From an uncultured Rickettsiales bacterium (GTDB taxonomy: Bacteria > Pseudomonadota > Alphaproteobacteria > Rickettsiales > UBA1997), in the NCBI GenBank assembly GCA_905478245.1, contig CAJQHT010000009.1, positions 1 through 61,466 on the forward strand: DNA of 61,466 nt, read 5' to 3'. A model generated the notes under the pieces. That model had not been told where the DNA came from and did not search any database. It saw nothing but the letters and a program-made list of their open reading frames with translations. The position numbers and the translations under genes are program-made. Within the stretch, counting starts at the first letter, position 1. Each line of letters starts with the position of its first letter. Below, piece by piece: positions 10,299 to 20,732 of this stretch.

Positions 10299-10742
10299 TT
10301 ATTTTAACTTACTAATAATATTATTAATTCCAATAATGGCAATTTCATAGCCAAAATCCCCAAAACCAGATATAACAGAATTTACTACATCCGATATTAC
10401 AGAATTTTTTCTAAATTCCTCGCGGCTAAAGATATTAGAAATATGTATTTCTACTTTTGGCTTTGAGAAAAGCTCTAAAGCGTCACGAATTGCAATAGAG
10501 GTGTGAGTGTAAGCAGCAGCATTAATAATAATCCCGTCAAATTTATTCACAGCATTTTGAATTGATTCGATGATATCGCCCTCAAAATTACTTTGAAAGA
10601 ATTCGATATCTAAATTCAAATTATTAGCTAATTTTTGACAATTTTGTTCAATTTTAGACATGGAAGAATCGCCATAAATTTCCTTATCGCGATGATCAAG
10701 CATATTAAGATTTGGACCATTAATAATTATAATTTTAGTCAT
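10299..10742 (-). CDS. aroQ: type II 3-dehydroquinate dehydratase
   Basis: INGPNLNMLDHRDKEIYG, QSNFEGDIIESIQ, GIIINAAAYTHTSIAIRDAL, EIHISNIFSREEFRKNS. Confidence 0.94.
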   Translation of the reverse strand: MTKIIIINGPNLNMLDHRDKEIYGDSSMSKIEQNCQKLANNLNLDIEFFQSNFEGDIIESIQNAVNKFDGIIINAAAYTHTSIAIRDALELFSKPKVEIHISNIFSREEFRKNSVISDVVNSVISGFGDFGYEIAIIGINNIISKLK

Positions 10743-10753
10743 TATTTTTTATG

Positions 10754-11509
10754 TTATGAACGTTTTAATTTAAAATAAGTCAATATTGATATAGGAATAG
10801 AACTTACATATAAAAATGCCAAGACAATCAGAGTAATCCAAGGCTGCGTCACTAGGCCAACTATTATTAATCCCATAATAATTAAAGTTACATAAAGATA
10901 TTCATTATTAATTGAAATTGTTTTAATTGAAAATGTTGGTATAGTGCTAGCTAAAAGAACAGCTAAAACAAGAACATATAAAGCAATATTTTCAGCAGAA
11001 GAAAATATCGAATTATAACCAAATTCATAAGAAAATATTATTGGCAATACAGCTAAAACAGCTCCACATGGAGCAGGTATGCCATAGAAAAAATATTTTT
11101 CTAATTTTTGCTCAGATCCATCTGCTTTTTCAATATCAACATTAAATCTAGCCAACCTAATTGCCATACAAACAGCAAAAAATAAAACCATTGCCCAATC
11201 TAAAACATAAATATCATTATATTGATTAATCCAAATATAAATTATTAGCACTGGCACAATGCCAAAATTAACAAAATCAACTAATGAATCTAATTGTGCA
11301 CCAAAATTACTGGAAGAATTTAAGAAGCGAGCTAAACGGCCATCTACACCATCTAAAAATGCCGCAATAAATAAAAAGGAGATAGCTTGAACAAAGGATT
11401 CCTCAATTGCAAATCTGATTGCTGATAAACCAATACATAAACCAAATAAAGTAACTAAATTTGGCAAAACTTTTGCTAAATTGAAAGATTTATCTTTTTT
11501 TTGAATCAT
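10754..11509 (-). CDS. pssA: CDP-diacylglycerol--serine O-phosphatidyltransferase
   Basis: CDP-alcohol phosphatidyltransferase motif DGVDGRLARFLNSSSNFGAQLDSLVDFVNFG; multiple TM segments. Confidence 0.92.
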   Translation of the reverse strand: MIQKKDKSFNLAKVLPNLVTLFGLCIGLSAIRFAIEESFVQAISFLFIAAFLDGVDGRLARFLNSSSNFGAQLDSLVDFVNFGIVPVLIIYIWINQYNDIYVLDWAMVLFFAVCMAIRLARFNVDIEKADGSEQKLEKYFFYGIPAPCGAVLAVLPIIFSYEFGYNSIFSSAENIALYVLVLAVLLASTIPTFSIKTISINNEYLYVTLIIMGLIIVGLVTQPWITLIVLAFLYVSSIPISILTYFKLKRS

Positions 11510-11637
11510 AATTAAATTTTTAGTTGTATTTGATATAAGTATAAAATATCATAAAACTCACTATCTCTAAAGCAAATTAGAACCTAATTCATTTTGCTGA
11601 TAAATTAAATAAAAAGCAACAAAAAACAAATAATTTT

Positions 11638-13695
11638 ATGAAAAACAACCAAACATTATCTCAAAACATGGCAAATGCTGTCAGATTCTTATCTATTGAT
11701 GCAGTTCAAAAAGCCAATTCTGGACATCCAGGAATGCCAATGGGTATGGCAGATGTTGCTACTATATTATTTAATGAATTCCTAAAATTTAATGTTAGTG
11801 ATGCAAAATGGGCTGATCGTGACAGATTCATCCTTTCTGCTGGTCATGGCTCTATGCTTTTATACTCACTATTATATTTAACAGGATATGAAGATATAAA
11901 TTTACAAGATATTAAAAGTTTTCGTCAACTTGGCTCTAAAACAGCTGGCCACCCTGAATATGGTGAATTAGAAGCTATAGAAACCACAACTGGTCCACTT
12001 GGTCAAGGTCTTGGTAATGCTGTTGGCATGGCCATTGCTGAACAAATACAACAAGAAAAATTCAGCAAAGATTTAGTTGATCACAAAACTTACTGCATCG
12101 TTGGAGATGGTTGTTTAATGGAAGGAATTAGCCAAGAATCCATTTCAATTGCTGGTCATTTAGCTCTTTCCAACTTAATTGTATTATGGGATAATAACAA
12201 TATATCAATTGATGGTGAACTTCATATTGCCACCTCAGAAAATACCAAATTAAGATTTGAGGCTTGTAATTGGAATGTTATAGAAATTGATGGTCATAAT
12301 TACGATGAAATTAGATCAGCTCTAAAAAAAGCACAAAATTCTGATAAGCCTGTGATGATTTCCTGCAAAACAACTATTGCTTACGGCTCTCCTAATAAAG
12401 CAAATTCTGCCTCCTCACATGGATCTCCACTTGGAGACGAGGAAATTACAGCTACTAGAAAAAATCTTGGTTGGGATCATGCGCCTTTTGAAATACCAGA
12501 AGATCTACTTAAAGAATGGAGAAAAGCAGGCTTAAGAGGTGAAACAGAATATAGCAAATGGCATACAAGACTAGATAAATCAATCTTAAGAGCAGAATTT
12601 TATCGTTTACAACAAAATGAATTGCCTGATTTCAAATCAAAATTAGAAAAATTTAAACAATTAACATTTTTAGACAAACCTCAACAAGCTACCAGAAAAT
12701 CATCTAATGATACATTGGAAGCTCTATGTGAAGCAATTCCTGAACTTATAGGTGGATCTGCAGATCTTACCGGGTCTGTTTGCACTAAAACCAGCTCAAT
12801 GAGCGCCATCTCTAGGGATAATTTTTCTGGCCGCTATTTACATTACGGCGTCAGAGAACACGCGATGGGTGCAATCATGAATGGCTTGGCTTTACATAAA
12901 GGTGCTATTCCTTACTCTGGAACATTCTTAGTATTCTCTGATTACATGAAGCCAGCAATTCGTCTTGCCGCTTTAATGAAATTACAAATAATTTATATCT
13001 TAACTCATGATTCTATAGGTCTTGGCGAAGATGGTCCAACTCATCAACCAGTTGAACATCTTGCATCCTTAAGATCAATACCTAATTTAAATGTTTTCAG
13101 ACCAGCTGATGCTGCAGAAGTAGCAGGCTCTTTTGAACAGGCCCTAATACATAAAAACACTCCTTCTGCTATAGTTCTTACCAGGCAAAATGTTGGTTAT
13201 TTCAGAAATGAATATAACAAGCAAGGCTTTGGTCAATATGGTGCTTACATAATATCTGATACAGCGCTTGATATCGAGCCTGATGTCGTAATTTTAGCAA
13301 CTGGCTCAGAAGTTCAAGTTGCCATAGAAACTAAAGATATATTACATAAAAAAGGTTTTGCGGTTAGAGTGGTTTCAATACCTTGCGTTGAAATATTTGC
13401 TAAGCAAGATAAATCATATCAAAATCAAATTCTTGGACCAAGAAGCATCTTAAAAGCAGGAATTGAAGCTGGAATTTATCAAGGTTGGCATCGTTACTTA
13501 GGTAGTGATGGTATATTTATTGGCATGGAAGGTTTTGGCGCCTCTGGAAAAGCAGAGGATTTATTTGAGCATTTTGGCATTACCGCTAAAAATGCTGCCG
13601 ACAAAATTTCTGCTGAACTTATCTCCAGAAGAAAAAGGAAAAAACGTCATATCAAAGAATTTCAAGAAGATACTGATCTTGAAATGGCAGCATAA
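11638..13695 (+). CDS. tkt: transketolase
   Basis: KANSGHPGMPMGMAD, TTGPLGQGLGNAVGMA, GDGCLMEGISQE, THDSIGLGEDGPTHQPVE. Confidence 0.97.
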   Translation: MKNNQTLSQNMANAVRFLSIDAVQKANSGHPGMPMGMADVATILFNEFLKFNVSDAKWADRDRFILSAGHGSMLLYSLLYLTGYEDINLQDIKSFRQLGSKTAGHPEYGELEAIETTTGPLGQGLGNAVGMAIAEQIQQEKFSKDLVDHKTYCIVGDGCLMEGISQESISIAGHLALSNLIVLWDNNNISIDGELHIATSENTKLRFEACNWNVIEIDGHNYDEIRSALKKAQNSDKPVMISCKTTIAYGSPNKANSASSHGSPLGDEEITATRKNLGWDHAPFEIPEDLLKEWRKAGLRGETEYSKWHTRLDKSILRAEFYRLQQNELPDFKSKLEKFKQLTFLDKPQQATRKSSNDTLEALCEAIPELIGGSADLTGSVCTKTSSMSAISRDNFSGRYLHYGVREHAMGAIMNGLALHKGAIPYSGTFLVFSDYMKPAIRLAALMKLQIIYILTHDSIGLGEDGPTHQPVEHLASLRSIPNLNVFRPADAAEVAGSFEQALIHKNTPSAIVLTRQNVGYFRNEYNKQGFGQYGAYIISDTALDIEPDVVILATGSEVQVAIETKDILHKKGFAVRVVSIPCVEIFAKQDKSYQNQILGPRSILKAGIEAGIYQGWHRYLGSDGIFIGMEGFGASGKAEDLFEHFGITAKNAADKISAELISRRKRKKRHIKEFQEDTDLEMAA

Positions 13696-13716
13696 GAAAT
13701 TATTATAAGAAAATAT

Positions 13717-14349
13717 ATGGAAGAATTAAAATATTTAAAATCTGGCTATCAAAGATTTCGTGAAAAATATTTTAAAAATGAAAATACAATTTTTCAGAAT
13801 TTAGCCATAAGTCAAAATCCCAAAGCCTTAATTATTGGCTGTTCTGACTCCAGGGTTGATCCTGCTATTATAATGGATTGCAAACCAGGAGATCTATTTC
13901 TAGTTAGAAATGTTGCCAATTTAGTGCCGCCTTACGAAGCTCCTGATAATGGCTATCACGGCACTAGTGCTGCCTTAGAATTTGGAGTATGTCACCTTGA
14001 AGTAGAGCAAATTATAATAATTGGACATAGCTCTTGCGGTGGCATTGCTAGTTTATTTGAAAATAATAAGCAAAATAATCAAGATTTAACTTTTATCAAT
14101 AAATGGATGGATTTAGTTGCCAACTTATGTCATCATGATTCAATTGATGAAATTCATGATCAAAAGAATAAAATAAATCAATGTTCCAAATTGGCAATTA
14201 TAAATTCTCTTGCTAATTTAAAATCATTTCCATGGATAAAATCAAGAATCAATGATGGCAAGTTAAATATTCACGGCTGGTATTTCAACATCAAAACTGG
14301 AACAATAGAACAATATGATTCCAAGCTAGATAAATTCCAGGAATTATAA
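13717..14349 (+). CDS. beta-class carbonic anhydrase
   Basis: IGCSDSRVDP, VRNVANLVPPYE, SAALEFGVCHLEVEQIIIIGHSSCGGI. Confidence 0.94.
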   Translation: MEELKYLKSGYQRFREKYFKNENTIFQNLAISQNPKALIIGCSDSRVDPAIIMDCKPGDLFLVRNVANLVPPYEAPDNGYHGTSAALEFGVCHLEVEQIIIIGHSSCGGIASLFENNKQNNQDLTFINKWMDLVANLCHHDSIDEIHDQKNKINQCSKLAIINSLANLKSFPWIKSRINDGKLNIHGWYFNIKTGTIEQYDSKLDKFQEL

Positions 14350-14404
14350 AATTAAATTTACATTTTACCTTGCAAATTTAATATATTATGTTAATATTGC
14401 TAGG

Positions 14405-15604
14405 ATGTATAAAAGAGAAATCACCAAACAAATTATAAAAAAACTAGAAACAAACCCTGCTATAGCTATTCTTGGTCCACGCCAAATAGGAAAAACTACA
14501 CTTGCTTTAGAAATAGGCAAAAAGAGAGATTTTATTTATCTTGACCTTGAAAATCCAGAAGATTTTCAAAAACTTAGAGATCCCAAACGTTATCTTGATC
14601 TACATTCTGATAAATTAGTTATTATTGATGAAATTCAACGATATCCAAATTTATTTATGTCTTTACGTGGCATTATTGATGCAAGACGTCGTGAAGGTAA
14701 AGGAAATGGACGTTTTCTTGTATTAGGTTCTGCTTCTAACGATCTTTTAAAACAAAGCTCAGAAAGCCTTGCAGGACGCATAAGTTATTTAGAACTTTCA
14801 GGGCTGAATCCTTTTGAAATTGAATCATCACATGGTAAATATTTCAATCAACTTTGGATTCGCGGAGGATTTCCAAATAGCTATTCTGCATCAAGCGATA
14901 TTGACAGTAATGAATGGCGTAGAAATTTCATTAAAACATATCTAGAGCGTGACATTCCTCAACTTGGCTCTCACATACCAGCCACAACATTAATGCGTTT
15001 TTGGACAATGCTTGCTCATTCACAAGGAGAGTTACTAAATGCATCAAAACTTGCTAGTTCACTTGGTGTAAAAAGTGTAACAATTAATCGTTATCTTGAT
15101 TTAATGGTAGATCTTTTGCTTGTTCGTAGACTTGAGCCATGGCATGGTAATGTTAAAAAACGGTTAGTAAAATCTCCAAGAGTTTATGTAAGGGATAGCG
15201 GCATAGTGCATACTTTATTACAAATATCTAATTATGAACATTTATTAGGCAATCCAGTTTTAGGAAAAAGTTGGGAAGGTTTTGTCATTGAAAACATCAT
15301 TTCCACCCTACCTTCAAATATACATTCATTTTTTTATAGAACATCTGCTGGAGCAGAAATAGATTTATTGCTAGAATTAGGTCTTAATAATTATTGGGCA
15401 ATAGAAATTAAATCCAGCAAGACACCAAATATAAAAAAAGGATTTCACATAGCCTGTGAAGATTTAAATGTTAAACGTAAATTTATTTTATATGCCGGAG
15501 AAGACAGTTTTTTTCTTGGAAATAAAACGCTTATGATTTCCCTTCCTCTTTTTCTGCAAGAAATAAAGAAAGAACTTTGGCATAATAGCATTTCCCATTT
15601 TTAA
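14405..15604 (+). CDS. AAA-family ATPase with DUF4143-type C-terminus
   Basis: N-terminal ILGPRQIGKTTLAL, VIIDEIQRYPNLF, FLVLGSAS; C-terminal KSPRVYVRDSGIVHTLL...GKSWEGFVIENII...EIDLLLE. Confidence 0.85.
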   Translation: MYKREITKQIIKKLETNPAIAILGPRQIGKTTLALEIGKKRDFIYLDLENPEDFQKLRDPKRYLDLHSDKLVIIDEIQRYPNLFMSLRGIIDARRREGKGNGRFLVLGSASNDLLKQSSESLAGRISYLELSGLNPFEIESSHGKYFNQLWIRGGFPNSYSASSDIDSNEWRRNFIKTYLERDIPQLGSHIPATTLMRFWTMLAHSQGELLNASKLASSLGVKSVTINRYLDLMVDLLLVRRLEPWHGNVKKRLVKSPRVYVRDSGIVHTLLQISNYEHLLGNPVLGKSWEGFVIENIISTLPSNIHSFFYRTSAGAEIDLLLELGLNNYWAIEIKSSKTPNIKKGFHIACEDLNVKRKFILYAGEDSFFLGNKTLMISLPLFLQEIKKELWHNSISHF

Positions 15605-15650
15605 AATGGGTTAAAATAATAAATAATCTAACTTCATATTATATTAAAAC
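15600..15650 (+). repeat. dispersed intergenic repeat family, copy b
   Basis: TTTAAAATGGGTTAAAATAATAAATAATCTAACTT, 35-nt exact match to 52827..52861. Confidence 0.75.
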
Positions 15651-17883
15651 ACAATTTTATATTTTAAAGATGCAGAGTGGCTAGTAAATCCAGAACCATT
15701 CTTTAAATCATATTTAATACTTAATGAATTATCATCATCTGGAATGGTAAATTCTATACCTACATTAAGAAGGTTCTCAATTAGATCGCTACTTGTTGTT
15801 GTTACTGATTTTCCGCCAGCAACAAAGCCCAACTCAGAAACACTACCCTCAGTTTTAAGATTTCTAATCCAGCCAATATTTAATTTTGGAAATATTTGAG
15901 CATTATCAAGATCTATTTTTCCATGTATATTATAATTAAGAATTGAAGTAAGTGTTTCAAGATCGCGACTTTTAAACTCTAAGCCAAGAGCGCCTTTTTC
16001 TTGATAATCATCAGTTATTAAATAACCATATCTAAGTGAAAGACTAGGTCCTGCTAAAAACTTACTAAACATTTTTCTATTATGTCCCATGGTAATTTGA
16101 GCACCCATTTCCATTGAATTATATTTTGCAGAAACTTGTTCTGTAGTGGAAGTACTATCCATCAATCTTGTAGATTCATTTTTATTAAAAGCAATATTGG
16201 CAATTTGTTCATTATAAAAACCAATATTACCTTTTTTGAAATTATGTTGATATAATGATAATTGTATTGAATTAACATCAGTATTTTGATTATTTGTTGA
16301 ATCACTTTCCACGCTAGCATTTGCGTAAGTAACTGCCCCGCCAATAATTGAATATTTACTATCATTTACTTTTCTCAAAATATCATAACCAAAAACCAAA
16401 CCATAAGTTTTAGAATCATATCCTGCCTCACCATTTCTTTTCCTTTGAATTGCCGAACCACCAAAAACCTGACCCCAAACACCAAATTCATCATTTATAT
16501 TATTACCAGATGAATAGCCAGATTCACTATTACTGCCATATATATCAGAATTAGATTCAGAATTTGATGTTGCCACAGATTTAGCGAACGAATTATGATT
16601 ACTAACTACATCTGCAGATTGAGCTGAAATCGCAAGAGAGGAAAGACCTACTTCATTATTATGGCTAATATCAAGAGATTCCGTAACATCATTCAAAGTT
16701 TTTTCATCTGATATTTTATAAATCTCATCAGAAAGTGACTCAAAACTAGCATTTACAGCTTTCAAACTAATAATGTTTTCTGTAATTATTAGGGTTGATT
16801 CATCTAAATCATTTGCGGAATCTAATTCTGTTTTTATTTTCAAAACATTATTTTCATACAATAAAGTAGATGCTAGTAAAAATGAATTATCAATTACACT
16901 TATATTATCTGCTGCTTTATAAGATGTTATCTCATCAATTATTTCATATGAAGCATCCGCAGCCAGATCATTAATATTGGAATAATCTATATCAATTACA
17001 CTATTAGAATTAAGATTAACACTCGCTGCAGAAATTAATGCATCCTGACTTACATCAATATTTAATTTACTCTTCCCCTTTAATGTCAAATTATTTGTAT
17101 AAATATTTTGTTTGAATATTGCCTCTGTAGCACTAGTTCCATCGCCAATATTAATAGTTCCAAATTTATCTGAACTAGTTCCAATTGTAGCAGCAATTGT
17201 TTGAGCACCATCAGTTCCAGAAAGAGTAAGAGTTCCTGTATCATCAATAGTACCATCTTTAATTATACCAACATCAGTCTTATTTGTTCCTGTTTTTGAT
17301 TCAATATCTCCCGATATATTAAGAGTAACATTATCAGCACCAATAATATAAGAAGATTCATAATAAATAGATAAATTATTAACATAAACATCTTGTTCCA
17401 ATGCTGCTCTTGTTCCGCCTCTTATTATAATATTACCAAAATTCGTTTCAGAATCTCCAATTACAGAATCAATTATTTGATCACCTCCTTTTGAAAAAGT
17501 AATAGATGCATCCTTATCAGAAGTTTGATCATTAATTAAAGTAGCATAAATATTTTTCTTGAATGTTACTCCATTGTTATTTGTATTACTAATATTAATA
17601 GCTCCAAATTTAGTTGTATCGGTTCCAATTGCAGAATTGATTGTTTGAGCGTCAGTTCCAGAAAGCGTAAGAGCTCCACTTCCTGATGTTTCACTATTAG
17701 TTCCACCTGTAACATCAAGATTAGCTCCATTAAATGTAAATAGATTATCATTAGTTGTTAAATTTGTAACATAAATATCTTTATTAAATATTGCTCCAGC
17801 GTTATTGCTTATATTGATAGTTCCAAAATAATCTGAAGCATCATCTTCATTATTTTCTCCAATCTGAACATTAATTGTTTGAG
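15644..17883 (-). pseudogene. autotransporter (type V secretion) with C-terminal beta-barrel; 5' end removed by IS insertion
   Basis: C-terminal barrel ending KYKIVF; repeated passenger motif QTIxxxIG...FGxINI...IY; the ORF start (TTG at 17896) lies inside the IS terminal repeat, so the native N-terminus is missing. Confidence 0.8.
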
Positions 17884-17942
17884 GGGACCGTCGCAAATCA
17901 AATCCAAATAATTTCTTAATTTTGTAATATTTTTACTTGCAT

Positions 17943-17987
17943 AAAACAGCTATTAAGCTAGTATTTATCTAGCTTAATAGCTGTTTT
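17943..17987. terminator. strong rho-independent terminator-like hairpin inside the IS left end
   Basis: AAAACAGCTATTAAGCTAG-TATTTAT-CTAGCTTAATAGCTGTTTT: perfect 19-bp stem, 7-nt loop, T-run on + and A-run on the other side. Confidence 0.8.
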
Positions 17988-18022
17988 TTACATATTTTTT
18001 ATTAAATAATTGGGAATTTAAT

Positions 18023-19050
18023 ATGTCCCGTCAAATAGAAATGATTTGTTTAGAAGAATTAGTTCCAGATAGTCACATTTACAGAAAATTCAAAGAATTA
18101 TGGAATTTTTCTGAGATGGAAAAAGAAATGAGTAAGATGGAAGCTAATTCAGATCATAAAGGCTATGGGGCTTTTAGATTATTTCTATGTCTCCTAATTC
18201 AATTTGCAGAAGATCTGAGTGATAGGGAATTAGAGAGATATTTAGAAGATACTAATTCAGCTAAATGGTTTTGTAACTTTGGATTAGTTGAAAAGACCCC
18301 AGACCACAGCGTCTTTGGCAATGCCAGAAAAAGAATTGGAACCAAAAGATTATCCACAATATTCAATATTCTAAAAGACCAATTAAAAGAGAAAGGCTAT
18401 ATGAATGAGGTATTCACATTTATAGATGCCTCTCACCTAATATCCAAAGCAACATTATGGAAAGAAAGGGATGAAGCTATCAAAAAGAAATACGAAAAAC
18501 TAAATAATGAAATCCTTCCCAAATTTACTAAAGACAAACAAGCTGACTTTACTTATAAAAATTCTGTTTATTTTATTGAATAAGTTGCAAACGCTTCGCT
18601 TATTGTGGCTGTAAAGGAGGTAATAAATTCTGGTATGGCTTTAAGAAGCACGCTTCTGTTGATATGCAATCTGGCATGATCAATAAAGTAGCTATCACCA
18701 AAGCTAGCACAATAGATTCAAAAGGAATGAAACACGTTACCCCAGAAAGTGGAGCTGTTTACGGCGATAAAGGATATTGTGACAAGAATGCTAAAAAAGC
18801 AGTAGCTAAAAGAAATCTTCATCTAGCTGCTATGAAAAAGAATAATATGATAGGTAAGAATAAAGATCTTGATAAATGGTACTGCAAACTTAGATCTCCT
18901 TATGAGAGAATATTTTCTAAAACAAATCACAGAGTTAGATATCAAGGAATTCAAAAGAATCAATTTACTGCTTTTATGGAGAGTATAGCTCATAACTTTA
19001 AGAGAATGATTATTTTAGATGAGCTTTATCCACCACCAAATACAGCTTAA
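18023..19050 (+). pseudogene. IS5-family transposase, apparently interrupted (ORFs 18023..18583 and 18664..19050)
   Basis: N-part SDRELERYLEDTNSAKWFCNFGLVEKTPDHSVFGNARKRIGTKRL; C-part GCKGGNKFWYGFKKHASVDMQSGMINKVAIT...GAVYGDKGYCDKNAKKA...YERIFSKTNHRVRYQG; different frames separated by stops. Confidence 0.8.
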
Positions 19051-19224
19051 AGCAAGGATTCACTGCGTCCAGGACGCATAAAAACTAAGAAAAATCAAAA
19101 AATTAACTAAAAATCAAAAATATTTATAAAAATATGGTGAATTTCTGACGAAATTCACTGAGATATTAAGAAATTTAAACTTTTTTAGAAAAATTTAGAA
19201 GAAAGCTGGGTTTGCGACGGTCCC

Positions 19225-19304
19225 TTTATAGATTTTTATCAAAAAATATGAAGTTAAATTATTTATTATTTTAAACTATTTAAAGATGGGAATTGATACT
19301 AATT
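19225..19304 (-). repeat. dispersed intergenic repeat family, copy c, adjoining the IS right end
   Basis: Reverse complement AGTATCAATTCCCATCTTTAAATAGTTTAAAATAATAAATAATTTAACTTCATATTTTTTGATAAAAATCTATAAA aligns with copies a, b and d. Confidence 0.65.
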
Positions 19305-20588
19305 AGAACTTCTAAGATTTTGCCAATAATTTATTCTTTTTGATATTTCTCTTTCAAAACCTCTATTATTTGGACGATAATAATTTGGTCTTTGCTTGGT
19401 TTTTTCTAACATTTCGCCGGGAAAATATTCTTGACCAGAAAAACAATGAATGGTATCATGGTCGTAAATATAATTCTCTTTAAAGCCTTGATCCTTCATA
19501 AATTTAGTTGGAGCATTTAAAATATGCTTAGGTGGAGAGAAATTATTATAAATTTTAGCATCACTAAAGGCTTCTTTATGGGCTTTATAGCAAGCATTTG
19601 ACTTAGGTGCAGTAGCGCAATATATAGCTGCATTTGAAATTGCATAATCCCCCTCGGGAGATCCTAAAAAATCATAGGCTTCTTTTGCGGCAATTGCCTG
19701 CAATAACGCATTTGGATCAGCATTACCAATATCTTCACTAGCAAAACGTACTATTCTTCTTAAAATGTAATGCGGATTCTCGCCAGCTGCCATCATTCTA
19801 GCCAAATAATAAAGAGCTGCATTTACATCAGATCCTCTTAAGGATTTATGAAAAGCACTAATTAAACCATAATGACCATCTTTATCTTTATCATAATTTG
19901 CTGATTTCTTTTGCACCAGCTCTAATAATTGATTTCTATCTATTTCTTGCTTTAAATTATAATTAGATAATTCTTCACATAAATTAATTAAATATCTAGC
20001 ATCCCCGCAGCATAATGTGACTAATTCTTTTTTTGCTTCTAAATTAAGTGGCAATTCTTTTTTAAAATATTTCTCGCATTTTTGAATTATTTCCATAAGA
20101 TCTTTTTCAGCTAATGCCTCTAAAATAACCACGCGACAACGTGAAAGAAGTGCAGAATTTAATTCAAAAGAAGGGTTTTCAGTAGTGGCTCCAATTAAAA
20201 TAATTGTACCATCTTCAATAAAAGGTAAAAATAGGTCTTGCTGAGATTTATTAAGATAGTGAATTTCATCTATAATTAAAATTGTGTCTCTTTTTTCAAA
20301 TTCCTTTCTATTTTTTGCATTTTCAAAGATTTTACGAAACATAGAGCTGTTAGAATTTGTTGCTAGCAATATTTCAACATAATAAGAGCCAATGTTAGCT
20401 AAATTTTTTGCAATTGTAGTTTTACCACAGCCGGCAGGACCATATAGAATAATTGACGGAACTTTACCGACCTCCATCACTGCAGATATAATGCCAGAAT
20501 TACCAAATAAATGTTTCTGCCCTATTATATCACCAAAATCAATTGGTCGTAAAATCTCTGCTAATGGCTTGTTATTTATTTCATTCAT
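19299..20588 (-). CDS. rarA: replication-associated recombination protein A (AAA ATPase, MgsA/WRNIP1 family)
   Basis: LRPIDFGDIIGQKHLFG, LYGPAGCGKTTIAK, IIDEIHYLNKSQQD, ATTENPSFELNSALLSRCRV. Confidence 0.94.
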   Translation of the reverse strand: MNEINNKPLAEILRPIDFGDIIGQKHLFGNSGIISAVMEVGKVPSIILYGPAGCGKTTIAKNLANIGSYYVEILLATNSNSSMFRKIFENAKNRKEFEKRDTILIIDEIHYLNKSQQDLFLPFIEDGTIILIGATTENPSFELNSALLSRCRVVILEALAEKDLMEIIQKCEKYFKKELPLNLEAKKELVTLCCGDARYLINLCEELSNYNLKQEIDRNQLLELVQKKSANYDKDKDGHYGLISAFHKSLRGSDVNAALYYLARMMAAGENPHYILRRIVRFASEDIGNADPNALLQAIAAKEAYDFLGSPEGDYAISNAAIYCATAPKSNACYKAHKEAFSDAKIYNNFSPPKHILNAPTKFMKDQGFKENYIYDHDTIHCFSGQEYFPGEMLEKTKQRPNYYRPNNRGFEREISKRINYWQNLRSSN

Positions 20589-20732
20589 TAATTAGTTGAT
20601 AATTTGAAATTTATTTATTAAAATATTTTTTTATAATTCAACTTTAATAAATCTTTTAAAACAAGACATCCTTTTAAAGAAAAGCAAGGAAGCTAAAAAT
20701 ATAAATTTATCCAATATTAATTCTAAATAAGA

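Larger units (their letters stand above)
17884..19224 (+). mobile_element. IS5-like insertion sequence with 14-bp terminal inverted repeats
   Basis: GGGACCGTCGCAAA at 17884-17897 and TTTGCGACGGTCCC at 19211-19224 bracketing a DDE transposase in two ORFs. Confidence 0.9.

Noticed and set aside
13505-13708. 67-aa ORF within tkt and many similar nested or antisense ORFs (e.g. 2080, 5988, 24132, 29925, 47575, 48527)
   Set aside because: Lie wholly or mostly inside well-supported genes in other frames; no independent support.
17894-17896. TTG start of the 750-aa autotransporter ORF
   Set aside because: The codon and the next residues (MRRSP) come from the IS terminal repeat; they are a junction artefact, not a native start.
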